IMG/VR virus record: IMGVR_UViG_3300037508_000246
Coordinates: 1-41,252 of that record
Source of the DNA: a virus
Reading direction: 5' to 3' (one strand)
Length of the DNA: 41,252 nt
How positions within the stretch are numbered: the stretch's first letter is position 1; each line of letters opens with the position of its first letter. Positions 1 to 7,970 of the stretch are shown here, one piece after another. A model generated the notes under the pieces. That model was given only the letters and a program-made list of their open reading frames with translations. It was not told the DNA's origin and made no database searches. The position numbers were made by a program, and so were the translations under genes.

Positions 1-186
1 ATTAATACCAATGATAGCAAGTCCAATTGGTGGAGGATTTAAAGGGCTATAAGAAGGAACCATAATATTGGTTACCCTAATATAAAACGGTAAATCAGAA
101 ATAACAACTGCTTTTCTAGATCTACAAGTTTCAATTACCTCAATGACTCTTTTACTGTCAGTAGGTATGACAGTTGATGTAGCCAT
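1..186 (-). CDS. Partial tail-region protein, C-terminus outside window
   Basis: The first 62 codons of a minus-strand gene that runs off the left edge. It begins MATSTVIPTDSKRVIEV and continues with a beta-rich, proline-containing stretch (NPPPIGLAIIGI). Its ATG overlaps the stop codon of the upstream gene as TAATG, so it is probably translationally coupled to the small baseplate-like gene before it. I do not recognise a family. Its place in the tail module suggests a virion structural protein. Confidence 0.6.
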   Translation of the reverse strand, partial: MATSTVIPTDSKRVIEVIETCRSRKAVVISDLPFYIRVTNIMVPSYSPLNPPPIGLAIIGIN

Positions 187-563
187 TAGTCTGTAATATC
201 CTCAATCATATTTACAGTACCCTGTAAAACTGTCCATACAATAGTATTGGCTGTAGTAGCCATTTGAATATCAAATTCATCATCTGTTTCCAATAATTCT
301 GTTTCATCATATTCTAGATATACGGTGAATTCTCCTGGACCATCGTCTTCATCTGCTTCTGGAGTAACTGTCAAAACAACGCTGCTAGTTGAAGGACGAT
401 AAAAATCCATTTCAATTGTCCAATCAGAAATTTCTAAAGGTTCTCCTGCATCATCTTGGACATACATCTTAAAAGAAGCAGTATCGCCTCTTACAATTGT
501 CCATACAGATTGTGGTGGCTCAGAACCAATTTGATATGGTGATTGATTTCTATATTGTGCCAT
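186..563 (-). CDS. Small baseplate/tail beta-domain protein (BppU N-terminal-like)
   Basis: A 125-aa protein starting MAQYRNQSPYQIG. The ATG at 563 overlaps the upstream stop as TAATG, which favours it over a longer start at 593. Residues 20-60 carry the pattern RGDTASFKMYV...LEISDWTIEMDFYRP, and the C-terminus has the GTVNMI-type strand. The same layout appears in the genes at 13394-13804 and 12949-13296. The pattern (charged-GDT, then a D/S-W or G-Y strand) resembles the N-terminal domain of phage upper baseplate proteins. The role as an adaptor holding a fiber is inferred. Confidence 0.6.
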   Translation of the reverse strand: MAQYRNQSPYQIGSEPPQSVWTIVRGDTASFKMYVQDDAGEPLEISDWTIEMDFYRPSTSSVVLTVTPEADEDDGPGEFTVYLEYDETELLETDDEFDIQMATTANTIVWTVLQGTVNMIEDITD

Positions 564-1096
564 TATGATAATCCTGTCTTTATTGATCCCCAAGTGCCGT
601 TGCCTTTGGTCATTCCTACAAGTATAATTCCATTTACAGCAACATATGCAACAACGCCAACTGCGCCAGAACCTGAACTTGGTTGAACATCTGTAAGACC
701 CCCACCATCGGCGGTATACAAAATAGTACTAGAAGTAAAAGCAGAAGTATCAACTCCTGAAAATACACCAGATAAAACAATTACTCCACTAGATCCATCT
801 GCTATTGCTGTTTGAGCTAATCCTGCTACAGGAAAAGTATCTATATCTGTTGAATCACATTTAGATATTTCTGGTTTATTTTCTACAGAATCATATCCAG
901 ATATAAATACAGGATCACCTTTATCAATATTATCTCCACTATTGTTTGAGATTTCTAGAGTATGTAAAGGAAGTCCAATAGAAGGCAAAACATTTTCAAT
1001 TTGTTCTGCTAATGCTTGTATATCACTAGATACTGCTACAGGATCAGATAATACTGGATAAGGTAGATCGTATACGGGAGTTGAGCCAGATGACAT
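563..1096 (-). CDS. Tail fiber-like virion protein with decoration-type domain
   Basis: A 177-aa protein beginning MSSGSTPVYDLPYPVL. The N-terminal DLPYP...DIQALAEQIE motif (residues 8-30) is typical of actinophage tail-fiber starts. The remainder is a beta domain with KGDPVFISGYD, a GVFSGVDTS turn and a GGLTDVQP segment, a layout seen in small phage surface proteins. The start at 1096 lies 9 nt from an extended -10 (TGGTATAAT) and has no Shine-Dalgarno, so it may be near-leaderless. That -10 includes the stop codon of the HNH gene just upstream. Confidence 0.65.
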   Translation of the reverse strand: MSSGSTPVYDLPYPVLSDPVAVSSDIQALAEQIENVLPSIGLPLHTLEISNNSGDNIDKGDPVFISGYDSVENKPEISKCDSTDIDTFPVAGLAQTAIADGSSGVIVLSGVFSGVDTSAFTSSTILYTADGGGLTDVQPSSGSGAVGVVAYVAVNGIILVGMTKGNGTWGSIKTGLS

Positions 1097-1106
1097 AGTT
1101 ATTCCA

Positions 1107-1670
1107 TTATACCATTTGTCGTGGTTTTTTCTTAAGATTGCAGATAGCATGTGCTGGTTTTACATTGGCCAGGGTATCTGGTCCGCCAAGGGCTATATCT
1201 ATAACATGCTCTATATTAAGGCCCATTTCCCATCCTGGCTCACCACACCTGCGAGTAGCGGTCATATTAATTGGGACATTGCAAAGATAACAATTGGATC
1301 CATATAAAGCCAAAACTTGTTCCTCTGTATAGTACTCATAGCCGTTATTCTTTATCTTAGCCCTTCTTCTTCTCTTTGAGATTCTAGAATACTCTGGGTG
1401 CTTTTTGTGATATAACTTAAATGATTCTAGCCTTTTTTCTTTATTATTAATATACGAATTTGCTCTATATCTTTTTAATTTTTCGGGGTATTTTTTAAAA
1501 TATTCTTTTTGGTACTCTTCAATTTTTTCTTTATTTTTTTTATAATATTCTTTTCTTTTAATTCTTGACTTTTCTTTATTTTTACTATAGTAATAAGACT
1601 GATAGTGTTTATTACACATGCCTCGTTTTATAGCCTTTATATCACAGCCATCACTAGAGCAGATTTTCAT
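1107..1670 (-). CDS. Free-standing HNH endonuclease
   Basis: A 187-aa protein in three parts: an N-terminal Cys/His finger (CSSDGCDIKAIKRGMCNKHY), a long Lys/Tyr/Glu-rich helical linker (residues about 28-105), and a C-terminal HNH nuclease with CYLC, then IEHVIDIALGGPDTLANVKP and HAICN. Enzymes of this type nick or cut DNA and are often mobile, moving into intergenic sites. It interrupts the tail module between virion genes. The start appears leaderless (TATATT, six bases, ATG). The stop codon lies inside the -10 of the next gene. Confidence 0.88.
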   Translation of the reverse strand: MKICSSDGCDIKAIKRGMCNKHYQSYYYSKNKEKSRIKRKEYYKKNKEKIEEYQKEYFKKYPEKLKRYRANSYINNKEKRLESFKLYHKKHPEYSRISKRRRRAKIKNNGYEYYTEEQVLALYGSNCYLCNVPINMTATRRCGEPGWEMGLNIEHVIDIALGGPDTLANVKPAHAICNLKKKPRQMV

Positions 1671-1692
1671 ATATCAAATATACCACACCTGC

Positions 1693-1722
1693 TTGCTATA
1701 TTACCCATAAGTATGCTATTAT
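1693..1722 (+). promoter_or_regulatory. Promoter of the lysozyme-like gene
   Basis: TTGCTA, an 18-bp spacer, then TATTAT, placed about 48 nt before the TTG start at 1770. A short inverted repeat TATGGC...GCCATA follows in the leader (about 1729-1750). This promoter would let the lysin be expressed independently of the opposing tail operon. Confidence 0.5.
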
Positions 1723-1769
1723 AGTTCTATGGCGCTGCAAGGTGCCATATGCATTTTAGGAGGATAAAC

Positions 1770-2321
1770 TTGACAAATAATAAAATGCTTGTAGGGGTAA
1801 TAGGTGGTGCGTTTCTGTTGGTATCTATTTTAGGTTCTATACCGTCTCATGCTACCAAAAACAATTTATCAAAATCAGAAGGAATAGTACTTGCCACCCC
1901 AAAGGTGGCTTTTCTGCTTTCTGAGGATAAAAATGAAAAAATACTTTCTAAGTATAAAAATATGACAAGTTTGACTGACAGCCAGTTGGTTGAATTACTT
2001 AAAGCAGTGGGATTTGAGGGTAAGGCTTTAAAGGTTGCTTGGGCAATTGCTAAAGCTGAATCTAATGGTCGCCCATTTGCTTATAATGGAAACACCAGTA
2101 CTGGAGATTCCTCTTTCGGTATCTTTCAGATCAATATGCTAGGTGGATTAGGTCCAGATCGTAGAGATAAATATGATCTTGATTTCAATGCCGCCTTATT
2201 TAACCCAGTTATGAATGCTCAAATTACATACCGCATGACAAAACGCGGTACTGATTGGAGTTCCTGGACATCATACACAAAAGGTGCCCATTATAAATGG
2301 TTAGATAAATTTCCTGAATAA
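1770..2321 (+). CDS. Exported lysozyme-like transglycosylase (candidate endolysin)
   Basis: A 183-aa protein. The start is TTG at 1770 because AGGAGG (1758-1763) sits six bases before it; an upstream ATG at 1749 is less likely. Residues about 6-29 form a signal-like segment (MLVGVIGGAFLLVSILG then SHA), so the protein is probably exported or membrane-tethered. The C-terminal part has a lysozyme-fold signature: a Glu in AKAESNGRP, then SFGIFQINM. It would cut peptidoglycan. The gene lies head-on against the tail genes, with a terminator between them. Whether it is the endolysin or a virion-associated enzyme cannot be settled here. Confidence 0.75.
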   Translation: MTNNKMLVGVIGGAFLLVSILGSIPSHATKNNLSKSEGIVLATPKVAFLLSEDKNEKILSKYKNMTSLTDSQLVELLKAVGFEGKALKVAWAIAKAESNGRPFAYNGNTSTGDSSFGIFQINMLGGLGPDRRDKYDLDFNAALFNPVMNAQITYRMTKRGTDWSSWTSYTKGAHYKWLDKFPE

Positions 2322-2329
2322 TAATTAGG

Positions 2330-2373
2330 GAAATAAAAATACCCCCAGGTTTTTGACTTGGGGGTTATTTTTT
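2330..2373. terminator. Bidirectional intrinsic terminator
   Basis: An A-run, ACCCCCAGG (2341-2349), a short loop, CTTGGGGGT (2357-2365), then a T-run. The A-tract before and T-tract after let it work on both strands. It separates the convergent lysin and glycine-rich adhesin genes. Confidence 0.85.
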
Positions 2374-2382
2374 TATATAAAA

Positions 2383-3747
2383 TTATTTAGCGTATCTAAC
2401 TATTACGATTCCTGAACCGCCAGTTGCTCCAGTTCGCCCGCCGCCGTCGCCGCCGCCTCCACCACCAGTGTTGGCAGTACCACTTGTTGCAGGTAGGCCA
2501 CCAGAACCAATTCCACCATTACCGCCGCCGCCTGAACCACCAGTTCCTGCCACACCTCCTGTTCCATAAGGAGCGTAAAGACCACCGCCGCCTCCACCAG
2601 CATAAGTAGCAGAAGAACCACTGATAATTGTAGTTACGCCATTGCCTCCATTGCCACCAGTTGATGAGTTAGGTGTATCTTGACCGACACCGCCTGCACC
2701 ACCACCTCCTGCGCCTGGATATTTCTGCGCTCCTAAGCCATTTATAACTGAACCGCCTGCATAACCTTGATTAGCAGTTCCAGCACCACCACTAGAAGTA
2801 GTCGTGCCGTTACCAGCACCACCACCGCTTCCGCCGCTTACGCCTGACGCAGAGCCACTACCAGCACCTCCGCCGCCGCCGCCTTCTGAAGTGATTGTTG
2901 AAAATACTGAATTAGAACCGTTATTACCGTCTGCTCCACCTGATGATGAGCCAGTACCGCCAGCGCCAACAGTTACAGTATAAGCCTGAGCAGTTAGAGA
3001 TAAAGCAGATTCAAGACTTCCGCCACCACCTGTAGCAGTTACAGTACAGCGAAGACCACCTGCACCCCCAGCACCCATTGCATAATCACCTGCTGCACCA
3101 CCACCACCGCCAGCAACTACTAAGTAGTCAGCCGTTAGGCTTTGAGTAGGTGTAAATGTTCCTGAAGCAAAGAAGGTATGATAAACATAATTATCATCAA
3201 AAGTAACAGCTCCACCAAAAGCCTTGGCGCCAGCAGCAATAGTATTAGAAACACCATATAGGGTAGCTGTGGAGTGTTGGACAAATGAACCCGCGTTAGG
3301 TGTTAGCGTGATTCCAGAGATAGCAGTTGCATCAGACCATAAACCAGCAGCAAGGTAAGCATAAGCCTCGGTAGCATTATTTTCGGTTACTGCATCTACA
3401 GAATAAGATTTATTATTACTGCCAGTGTAATTAGGAATATATAATTCTATGTTTGAAAATGTACTAGCTGTTGCGGTTGAACCAGGTTGTGAACCAGCAT
3501 AACGAGCTTGAGTAAAACTTGAAGCAGATGAACCGCTACCATACAAAATCCTGGAACTAAAATTAGAAGTAGAACTATTAAATGTAAAATAAATAGAATC
3601 TGCTACAGAAGCATTAGTTGTTCTACCTGATAAAACAATCTTCAAGTCAGTATAGGTCTGCGGAATAGAAGTGAATTGAATATTTGCAGCACTTGTTGCT
3701 GATACTGTTACTGTTTGTATTGCTTCCATATTTGGATTAGTTGCCAT
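2383..3747 (-). CDS. Tail adhesin with glycine-rich tip domain (copy 1)
   Basis: A 454-aa protein. Residues 1-170 are the adhesin module repeated in this region: SIPQTYTDL, IPNYTGSNNKS, ENNATEAYAYL, GLWSDATAI, TATLYGVS. After VYHTFFASGTFTP and DYLVVAGGGGG, the protein becomes Gly/Ser/Ala-rich for about 240 residues and ends GGSGIVIVRYAK. That closing signature marks the glycine-rich phage domain family (Gly_rich_2 type), thought to fold as bundles of polyglycine II helices at tail tips. Role: host recognition (inferred). The opposite strand shows long open frames caused by GGN codons; they are not genes. Confidence 0.8.
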   Translation of the reverse strand: MATNPNMEAIQTVTVSATSAANIQFTSIPQTYTDLKIVLSGRTTNASVADSIYFTFNSSTSNFSSRILYGSGSSASSFTQARYAGSQPGSTATASTFSNIELYIPNYTGSNNKSYSVDAVTENNATEAYAYLAAGLWSDATAISGITLTPNAGSFVQHSTATLYGVSNTIAAGAKAFGGAVTFDDNYVYHTFFASGTFTPTQSLTADYLVVAGGGGGAAGDYAMGAGGAGGLRCTVTATGGGGSLESALSLTAQAYTVTVGAGGTGSSSGGADGNNGSNSVFSTITSEGGGGGGAGSGSASGVSGGSGGGAGNGTTTSSGGAGTANQGYAGGSVINGLGAQKYPGAGGGGAGGVGQDTPNSSTGGNGGNGVTTIISGSSATYAGGGGGGLYAPYGTGGVAGTGGSGGGGNGGIGSGGLPATSGTANTGGGGGGDGGGRTGATGGSGIVIVRYAK

Positions 3748-3763
3748 TTTTTATATACCGCCC

Positions 3764-5047
3764 TTATACCGCATACCTGATAACAACAATGCCTGAACCG
3801 CCTACGCCGCCGTTACCAGCATTAAAACCACCAGCACCACCACCAGTATTGGCAACTCCATTTTTATTTGTGGAACTTCCACCTGTACCGCCTCCACCTG
3901 TTCCAGCAGTTCCGCTACTTCCTGTTCCATAACCTGAACCACCACCTGCATAGGTAACAGATGAACCAGTGATAGATGATGCAAGACCATTACCACCATT
4001 ACCACCAGCCGAACTAGCCGCAGCACTACCAGCCACACTTGCACCGCCTCCGCCGCCGCCAGCAGTACTAGTTGAAGAAGCACCACCTGCTAAACCTTGA
4101 TTGGCAGTTCCTGAACCAGCAATACCGCTATTGAAAGCACCACCGCCAGATCCACCAGTATTACCGTCTAAGCCACCATCTGCACTACCGCCACCACCTG
4201 TTGAGGTAATTGTTGTTATACCTGTTCCAGAAATAGAAGAATTAGAACCATTGCCACTCGGTCCAGAAGGACCATTAACCCCACCAGCGCCTACAGTAAT
4301 TGCGTAAGCAACGTTTGCAGAAACATTTATTTTAGATTCAGCACTTGAGTTAGCACCAGAAGTGCCAGCAGAAGTTCTGAAACCACCAGCACCGCCGCCT
4401 TGAACATATCCACCACCACCACCTGCAACTACTAAATAATCAACATTTGATAAATTGTCGGTAGGTGTAAAAGTACCTGAAGAATAAAATGTATGATACC
4501 AATATGATCCATCTGTAACAATAGTATCTCCACCATATGCCTTGGCTTGTGCTGATAATTCAGCATCTATGCCATATAGGTTGAAGGTTGAGCCTGAAGA
4601 ATAAGTACGAGAAGAATCTAAAGAAATCTCAATGGCAGTAATAGCAGATGTGCTACGCCATAGACCAACTGTTGCTGCTGTTTCAGTTCCAGCATCAGAC
4701 TCTCTCCATAATACTGTTTTATATGTTGTTGTGTTTGAATAATTATTAAAATTCCAAATTACATTTTGCACATTATTTTGTATAGTAGAGATAGCGCTGT
4801 AATAAAGTTTAGAGTTATTTGTTCCGCGCTCACTATAAGCAGTGCTTCCGTTTCCTGCTAACCAAGTCCAAGAATAGTTAGAAGCGGTATCGCTATTTAT
4901 TCTTATCCAAGGATCTGTGGCAGCAGATACGCCAGTAATATTAGCAACCATAACCAAATCAGTATATGTCTGTGGAATATTAGCAAATGTAACAGAAGAA
5001 GTAGCAGCAGATAAAGTAATAGATGCTATTGGTGTTTGGGTACTCAT
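3764..5047 (-). CDS. Tail adhesin with glycine-rich tip domain (copy 2)
   Basis: A 427-aa paralogue of the neighbour at 2383. The N-terminal module has NIPQTYTDLVMVAN, NYSNTTTYKTVLW, TVGLWRSTSAIT and FNLYGIDA. It is followed by WYHTFYSSGTFTP, DYLVVAGGGGGY, a long Gly-rich region and the same GGSGIVVIRYAV ending. Start at 5047, a few bases after the stop of the preceding gene. The two copies differ mainly inside the Gly-rich loops, as expected if that part contacts variable receptors (inferred). Confidence 0.8.
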   Translation of the reverse strand: MSTQTPIASITLSAATSSVTFANIPQTYTDLVMVANITGVSAATDPWIRINSDTASNYSWTWLAGNGSTAYSERGTNNSKLYYSAISTIQNNVQNVIWNFNNYSNTTTYKTVLWRESDAGTETAATVGLWRSTSAITAIEISLDSSRTYSSGSTFNLYGIDAELSAQAKAYGGDTIVTDGSYWYHTFYSSGTFTPTDNLSNVDYLVVAGGGGGYVQGGGAGGFRTSAGTSGANSSAESKINVSANVAYAITVGAGGVNGPSGPSGNGSNSSISGTGITTITSTGGGGSADGGLDGNTGGSGGGAFNSGIAGSGTANQGLAGGASSTSTAGGGGGGASVAGSAAASSAGGNGGNGLASSITGSSVTYAGGGSGYGTGSSGTAGTGGGGTGGSSTNKNGVANTGGGAGGFNAGNGGVGGSGIVVIRYAV

Positions 5048-5048
5048 T

Positions 5049-5603
5049 TTATGCCGCCTTTATTCCGTAGAGGGCGAACTGGGAGTATTGATTTAAGTTT
5101 CCAGAAAAACCAGTAAATTTAATTGAAGTTATTGCGTTTGTATTTCTCCACAAACCTGAAGTAACAGCAATAACTCCTGAACCGTTTGAATCGTACCCAT
5201 CTAAACATCTTGTAGTCTTATATTTATTTGTGTTTGCATAATCAAGTATGTCAATGACGCACACAGCAAAAGTGCTAGTGGCTGTTCCTGTGTTATTACC
5301 CCAAATTGGAATATTCGCCCTATCTCCATAACTTGAAGCGGTTGCAGATGAACCCTCTCCATAAATAATATGTGAGTTGTAATTTGTTCCAGTATCACTA
5401 TTTATTTCCATCTTTACAAATTGACCAGCGCCTGCGGTTTGGGCTATTGCTCTAACCTGCAAATGCGTATAAGTATTAGGAATATTTGAAAATGTAACAG
5501 ATGAAGCACCAGATGGACCTACAGTGACAACCTGCAATGGAAACATTGCACCAGTGTCAGAAACTTTTAATATAGAAGAAGCAGTTATTCCAAGTATTGG
5601 CAT
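5049..5603 (-). CDS. Adhesin-module paralogue without glycine-rich tip
   Basis: A 184-aa protein with the shared module: NIPNTYTHLQVRAIAQ, ILDYANTNKYKT, GLWRNTNAITSI and a YSQFALYGIKAA ending. It stops where the two larger paralogues continue into glycine-rich tips. It is closest to the gene at 8485-9057 (same THLQVR, ILDYANTNKYKT and QYSQFALYGI strings). TAATG overlap with the stop of the upstream fiber gene suggests coupled translation. Predicted virion surface protein. Confidence 0.7.
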   Translation of the reverse strand: MPILGITASSILKVSDTGAMFPLQVVTVGPSGASSVTFSNIPNTYTHLQVRAIAQTAGAGQFVKMEINSDTGTNYNSHIIYGEGSSATASSYGDRANIPIWGNNTGTATSTFAVCVIDILDYANTNKYKTTRCLDGYDSNGSGVIAVTSGLWRNTNAITSIKFTGFSGNLNQYSQFALYGIKAA

Positions 5604-6502
5604 TAGGCAATATCCCCTACTACATACCAGAGATCCGTGCCACCCTTTAGCAATGTTGCTGATGAGTATTGAGCACGTAACGCTGGAGCAGTAGGAGTGG
5701 CACCAGTAGAAGATACTGTAGTTGTGCCTGATGATGCTGCTTGAATTGTTACCTGCCCTGCACCAATCTGAATAATATTAATCTGTGTTCCAACTGGGAA
5801 GGCAGTTGTAGCATTTGTTGGAATAGAATATGTTTGTGTTGCTGATGTTGAAGCAGTAACTAATTTATCTTTATCACCTAAAACAAATGTATATGTTGTA
5901 CCTGTTTGTGCATTAAGTTGTAAAGTAGAAGAAGCATAGTCTAATGAATTAGTACCGTCGCCAACTTTAATCTTTTTATTTGAAGAATCATAAGAAATTA
6001 TTCCGCTTGTTACAGAAGATGTTGTAGATAAAGAAATTACAGGAGTTGTTAATGTTTTTCCTGTCATTGTTAAAGTGTTGTTTGTTGTTGCAACTACCGT
6101 CGTGTCTACGGAAAGTGTAATTGTTCCAGCGGTGCCACCTCCGCTTAAGCCTGTGCCAGCGGTAACTCCAGAAATATCTCCATCATTTGCTACCCATGCA
6201 GATCCATTATAAAATTGAATCTGATTTAAAGGATTTCCACCAGCATCTTGTCTAACAAAACAGATTGTTCCATGTACAGCAGATGTTATTGCTGCGTCTC
6301 TTGCTGCGGGATTTAAAAAATTATTCCATCCATCTTTTGCTACTACAGCATCATCAAAATAAACATCATTAAGAAATGTTTGGGTATTTGTCCATTCATA
6401 TGCAGAAGCAGTATCTATCTTTGCACCAAAGGCATACCATGTATCTCCTACTGAATCATACATGTAAGCGGGTTTTCCGCTATCGTTAAATGATGCTGGC
6501 AT
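5603..6502 (-). CDS. Tail fiber protein (shaft plus C-terminal beta domain)
   Basis: A 299-aa fiber. The N-terminus GKPAYMYDSVGDTWYAFGAK resembles the start of the fiber at 9068 (PGYVYDTGTDTWYPL). The centre has the shared shaft string DISGVTAGTGLSGGG...VVATTNNTLTMTGKTLTTP. The C-terminus (YTFVLGDKDKLVT, then FPVGTQINIIQIGAGQVTI and DLWYVVGDIA) is a domain common at the ends of phage fibers. Promoter AATCTGCTATAAT and a GAGGAG site precede the ATG. Confidence 0.75.
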   Translation of the reverse strand: MPASFNDSGKPAYMYDSVGDTWYAFGAKIDTASAYEWTNTQTFLNDVYFDDAVVAKDGWNNFLNPAARDAAITSAVHGTICFVRQDAGGNPLNQIQFYNGSAWVANDGDISGVTAGTGLSGGGTAGTITLSVDTTVVATTNNTLTMTGKTLTTPVISLSTTSSVTSGIISYDSSNKKIKVGDGTNSLDYASSTLQLNAQTGTTYTFVLGDKDKLVTASTSATQTYSIPTNATTAFPVGTQINIIQIGAGQVTIQAASSGTTTVSSTGATPTAPALRAQYSSATLLKGGTDLWYVVGDIA

Positions 6503-6519
6503 AATATCTCCTCTGTGTT

Positions 6520-6532
6520 ATTATAGCAGATT
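6520..6532 (-). promoter_or_regulatory. Extended -10 promoter AATCTGCTATAAT, copy 1
   Basis: Minus-strand AATCTGCTATAAT immediately follows the stop codon of the gene at 6531-6761, whose TAA is built into the motif. The predicted start of transcription is just ahead of GAGGAG and the fiber ATG at 6502. Identical 13-mers occur at 7147-7159 and 9842-9854. Confidence 0.6.
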
Positions 6533-6761
6533 AGTTAATTAATAGAGCTGCTTCTTCAGCAGTTAATGGTTCTCCAGAAACTAATTTTGCTTTTGCAGAT
6601 TCTTTAAGTGCCGTTTTTTCAGCAGCCTCTGCTTCACGTGCAGCCTGTGCTTCCGCAGCAGCAGCAGCATCTTGATCACGCTGTGCAATTTCGGCGGCAG
6701 TCAAAGCAATATACTCTTGTTTTCCAGTAGCACAATCTGCTACTAGTTTATATTCAGTCAT
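6531..6761 (-). CDS. Small fiber-associated helical protein (copy 1)
   Basis: A 76-aa protein: a short beta N-terminus (MTEYKLVADCATGKQEYI), then LTAAEIAQRDQDAA and an Ala/Glu-rich helix ending LTAEEAALLIN. It is paralogous to the 77-aa protein at 7178 (LTAEEIAQREVDAA...LTEEEANALVK). Small proteins of this shape next to fibers are often fiber assembly chaperones or minor tail parts; which one this is cannot be decided. Its start overlaps the end of the gene at 6754. Confidence 0.6.
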   Translation of the reverse strand: MTEYKLVADCATGKQEYIALTAAEIAQRDQDAAAAAEAQAAREAEAAEKTALKESAKAKLVSGEPLTAEEAALLIN

Positions 6762-7128
6762 TTACAACCTCATCCCAAGATTGATTATCTTCATTCCATG
6801 TATATAGTTTTCCATCTGTTGGATATGCAACAGGAGATTCCCATAAACATGAATCTTCATTTAATAACCATGAATTAAAAGGTTTTGGTGGTATGAATGC
6901 ATCTTTTCCTGAATCATATGTATAACCAATACCTGCATAATTTTTTCTTAATGGTGTACCGCCATTTGCATGTACTCCACCATTAGTATTATATGATGTT
7001 TGAATCCATGTACCGCCAAGACCTAAATCGTTAGCAAGAAAATTTTGTCCACGAGTTGCATCTTGATCGGACACAACTAAAACTTGTGTGACGATATTAT
7101 TTTCGTCAATTTGTGCAAAATGTGCCAT
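6754..7128 (-). CDS. Conserved tail-fiber-region protein (aquatic-phage type)
   Basis: A 124-aa protein starting MAHFAQIDENNIVTQVLVV. The middle holds GGTPLRKNYAGIGYTYDSGK, then AFIPPKPFNSWLL and CLWESPVAYP. I recognise this pattern from small proteins beside tail fibers in marine and freshwater myo- and podoviruses. Function is not established; a structural or assembly role is inferred from context. Preceded by the AATCTGCTATAAT promoter and an AAGGAG site. Confidence 0.65.
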   Translation of the reverse strand: MAHFAQIDENNIVTQVLVVSDQDATRGQNFLANDLGLGGTWIQTSYNTNGGVHANGGTPLRKNYAGIGYTYDSGKDAFIPPKPFNSWLLNEDSCLWESPVAYPTDGKLYTWNEDNQSWDEVVND

Positions 7129-7146
7129 TGTTTTCTCCTTTGTGTA

Positions 7147-7159
7147 ATTATAGCAGATT
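7147..7159 (-). promoter_or_regulatory. Extended -10 promoter AATCTGCTATAAT, copy 2
   Basis: Second identical 13-mer. It is followed on the minus strand by TACACA, AAGGAG and the ATG at 7128. No convincing -35 is shared by the three copies, so the TGC extension probably compensates. Confidence 0.6.
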
Positions 7160-7177
7160 TATTTTTGCTATACCGCC

Positions 7178-7411
7178 CTATTTTACTAGTGCGTTTGCTT
7201 CTTCTTCTGTAAGTCCTAGAGCAAGTAATTTTGCAATACCGCTGGCTTTCACGGCTGCTGCCGCTTCTGCTGCTGCTAGTCGCTCTGCTTCTGCTACAGC
7301 AAATGCTGCTGCGTCTACTTCGCGTTGTGCGATTTCTTCGGCGGTAAGGGGAATAACCTCTTGTACCTTAGTCTCACAATTTATTACAACTTTTGTTAAT
7401 GTTTCTGACAT
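7178..7411 (-). CDS. Small fiber-associated helical protein (copy 2)
   Basis: A 77-aa paralogue of the gene at 6531: MSETLTKVVINCETKVQEVIP, then LTAEEIAQREVDAA, an Ala-rich helix, and LTEEEANALVK. Preceded by TATAAT (7435-7440) and a strong AAGGAGG about seven bases before ATG. Two copies flanking the 124-aa protein suggest a duplicated fiber-assembly unit. Confidence 0.6.
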   Translation of the reverse strand: MSETLTKVVINCETKVQEVIPLTAEEIAQREVDAAAFAVAEAERLAAAEAAAAVKASGIAKLLALGLTEEEANALVK

Positions 7412-7442
7412 TTTTCTACCTCCTTTTTATATTTATTATACA

Positions 7443-7970
7443 TTATGACTTTTTGATTCCGTATAGGGTAACAGTGGAGTGTTGGGCAAAATTGTTTGCG
7501 TGATAACCTAATAATCTAATGCTAGTAATATTCGAAGAATTAGACCATACAGAAGCCGTTATTTCCGCGTTGGCTCCTGTTGCATTATTTTCATCTACGC
7601 TTTCGCAAATAACACTTTTATTGTTTGAGCCAGTATAATTTGGAATATAAACTAACTGATTGCCAAAAGTATTGACAGTTTGAGATGTGCCAGGAATAGC
7701 ACCGCAAAGAGCAGCCGTACCAGGACTACCCGAAATTCCCGAAGTTGTATCACCACTTGCAGAAGAGCCATTGCCCAATAATCTGACAGTTGAATAAGAT
7801 GAAGTGTTGCTATTAAATCTTATAGAAACATTATCATAACTACCAGCAGAACGAATAGAATAAAGAAGTAGCAAATCAGTATAAGTCGCAGGTATGCTAG
7901 TAAAATCTATGTTAGCCACACTAGTAGTCGCAGTATATGTGGCTATTGGTATATATGTGTTAGCCATCAT
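7443..7970 (-). CDS. Adhesin-module paralogue
   Basis: A 175-aa protein with the shared module: VANIDFTSIPATYTDLLLLY, RFNSNTSSYSTVRLLGNGSS, VYIPNYTGSNNKSVI, VDENNATGANAEI, SVWSNSSNITSI and STVTLYGIKKS. It is most like the N-terminal half of the 454-aa protein (same IPNYTGSNNKS and ENNAT strings) but lacks the glycine-rich tip. Start at 7970 or the next ATG at 7967; ATGA overlap with the upstream stop. Confidence 0.7.
   Translation of the reverse strand: MMANTYIPIATYTATTSVANIDFTSIPATYTDLLLLYSIRSAGSYDNVSIRFNSNTSSYSTVRLLGNGSSASGDTTSGISGSPGTAALCGAIPGTSQTVNTFGNQLVYIPNYTGSNNKSVICESVDENNATGANAEITASVWSNSSNITSIRLLGYHANNFAQHSTVTLYGIKKS

Noticed and set aside
2403-4307. Long ORFs opposite or out of frame to the glycine-rich adhesins
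   Set aside because: They are shadows created by repeated GGN codons (giving Pro-, Val- or Leu-rich frames), with no ribosome site and no known pattern.
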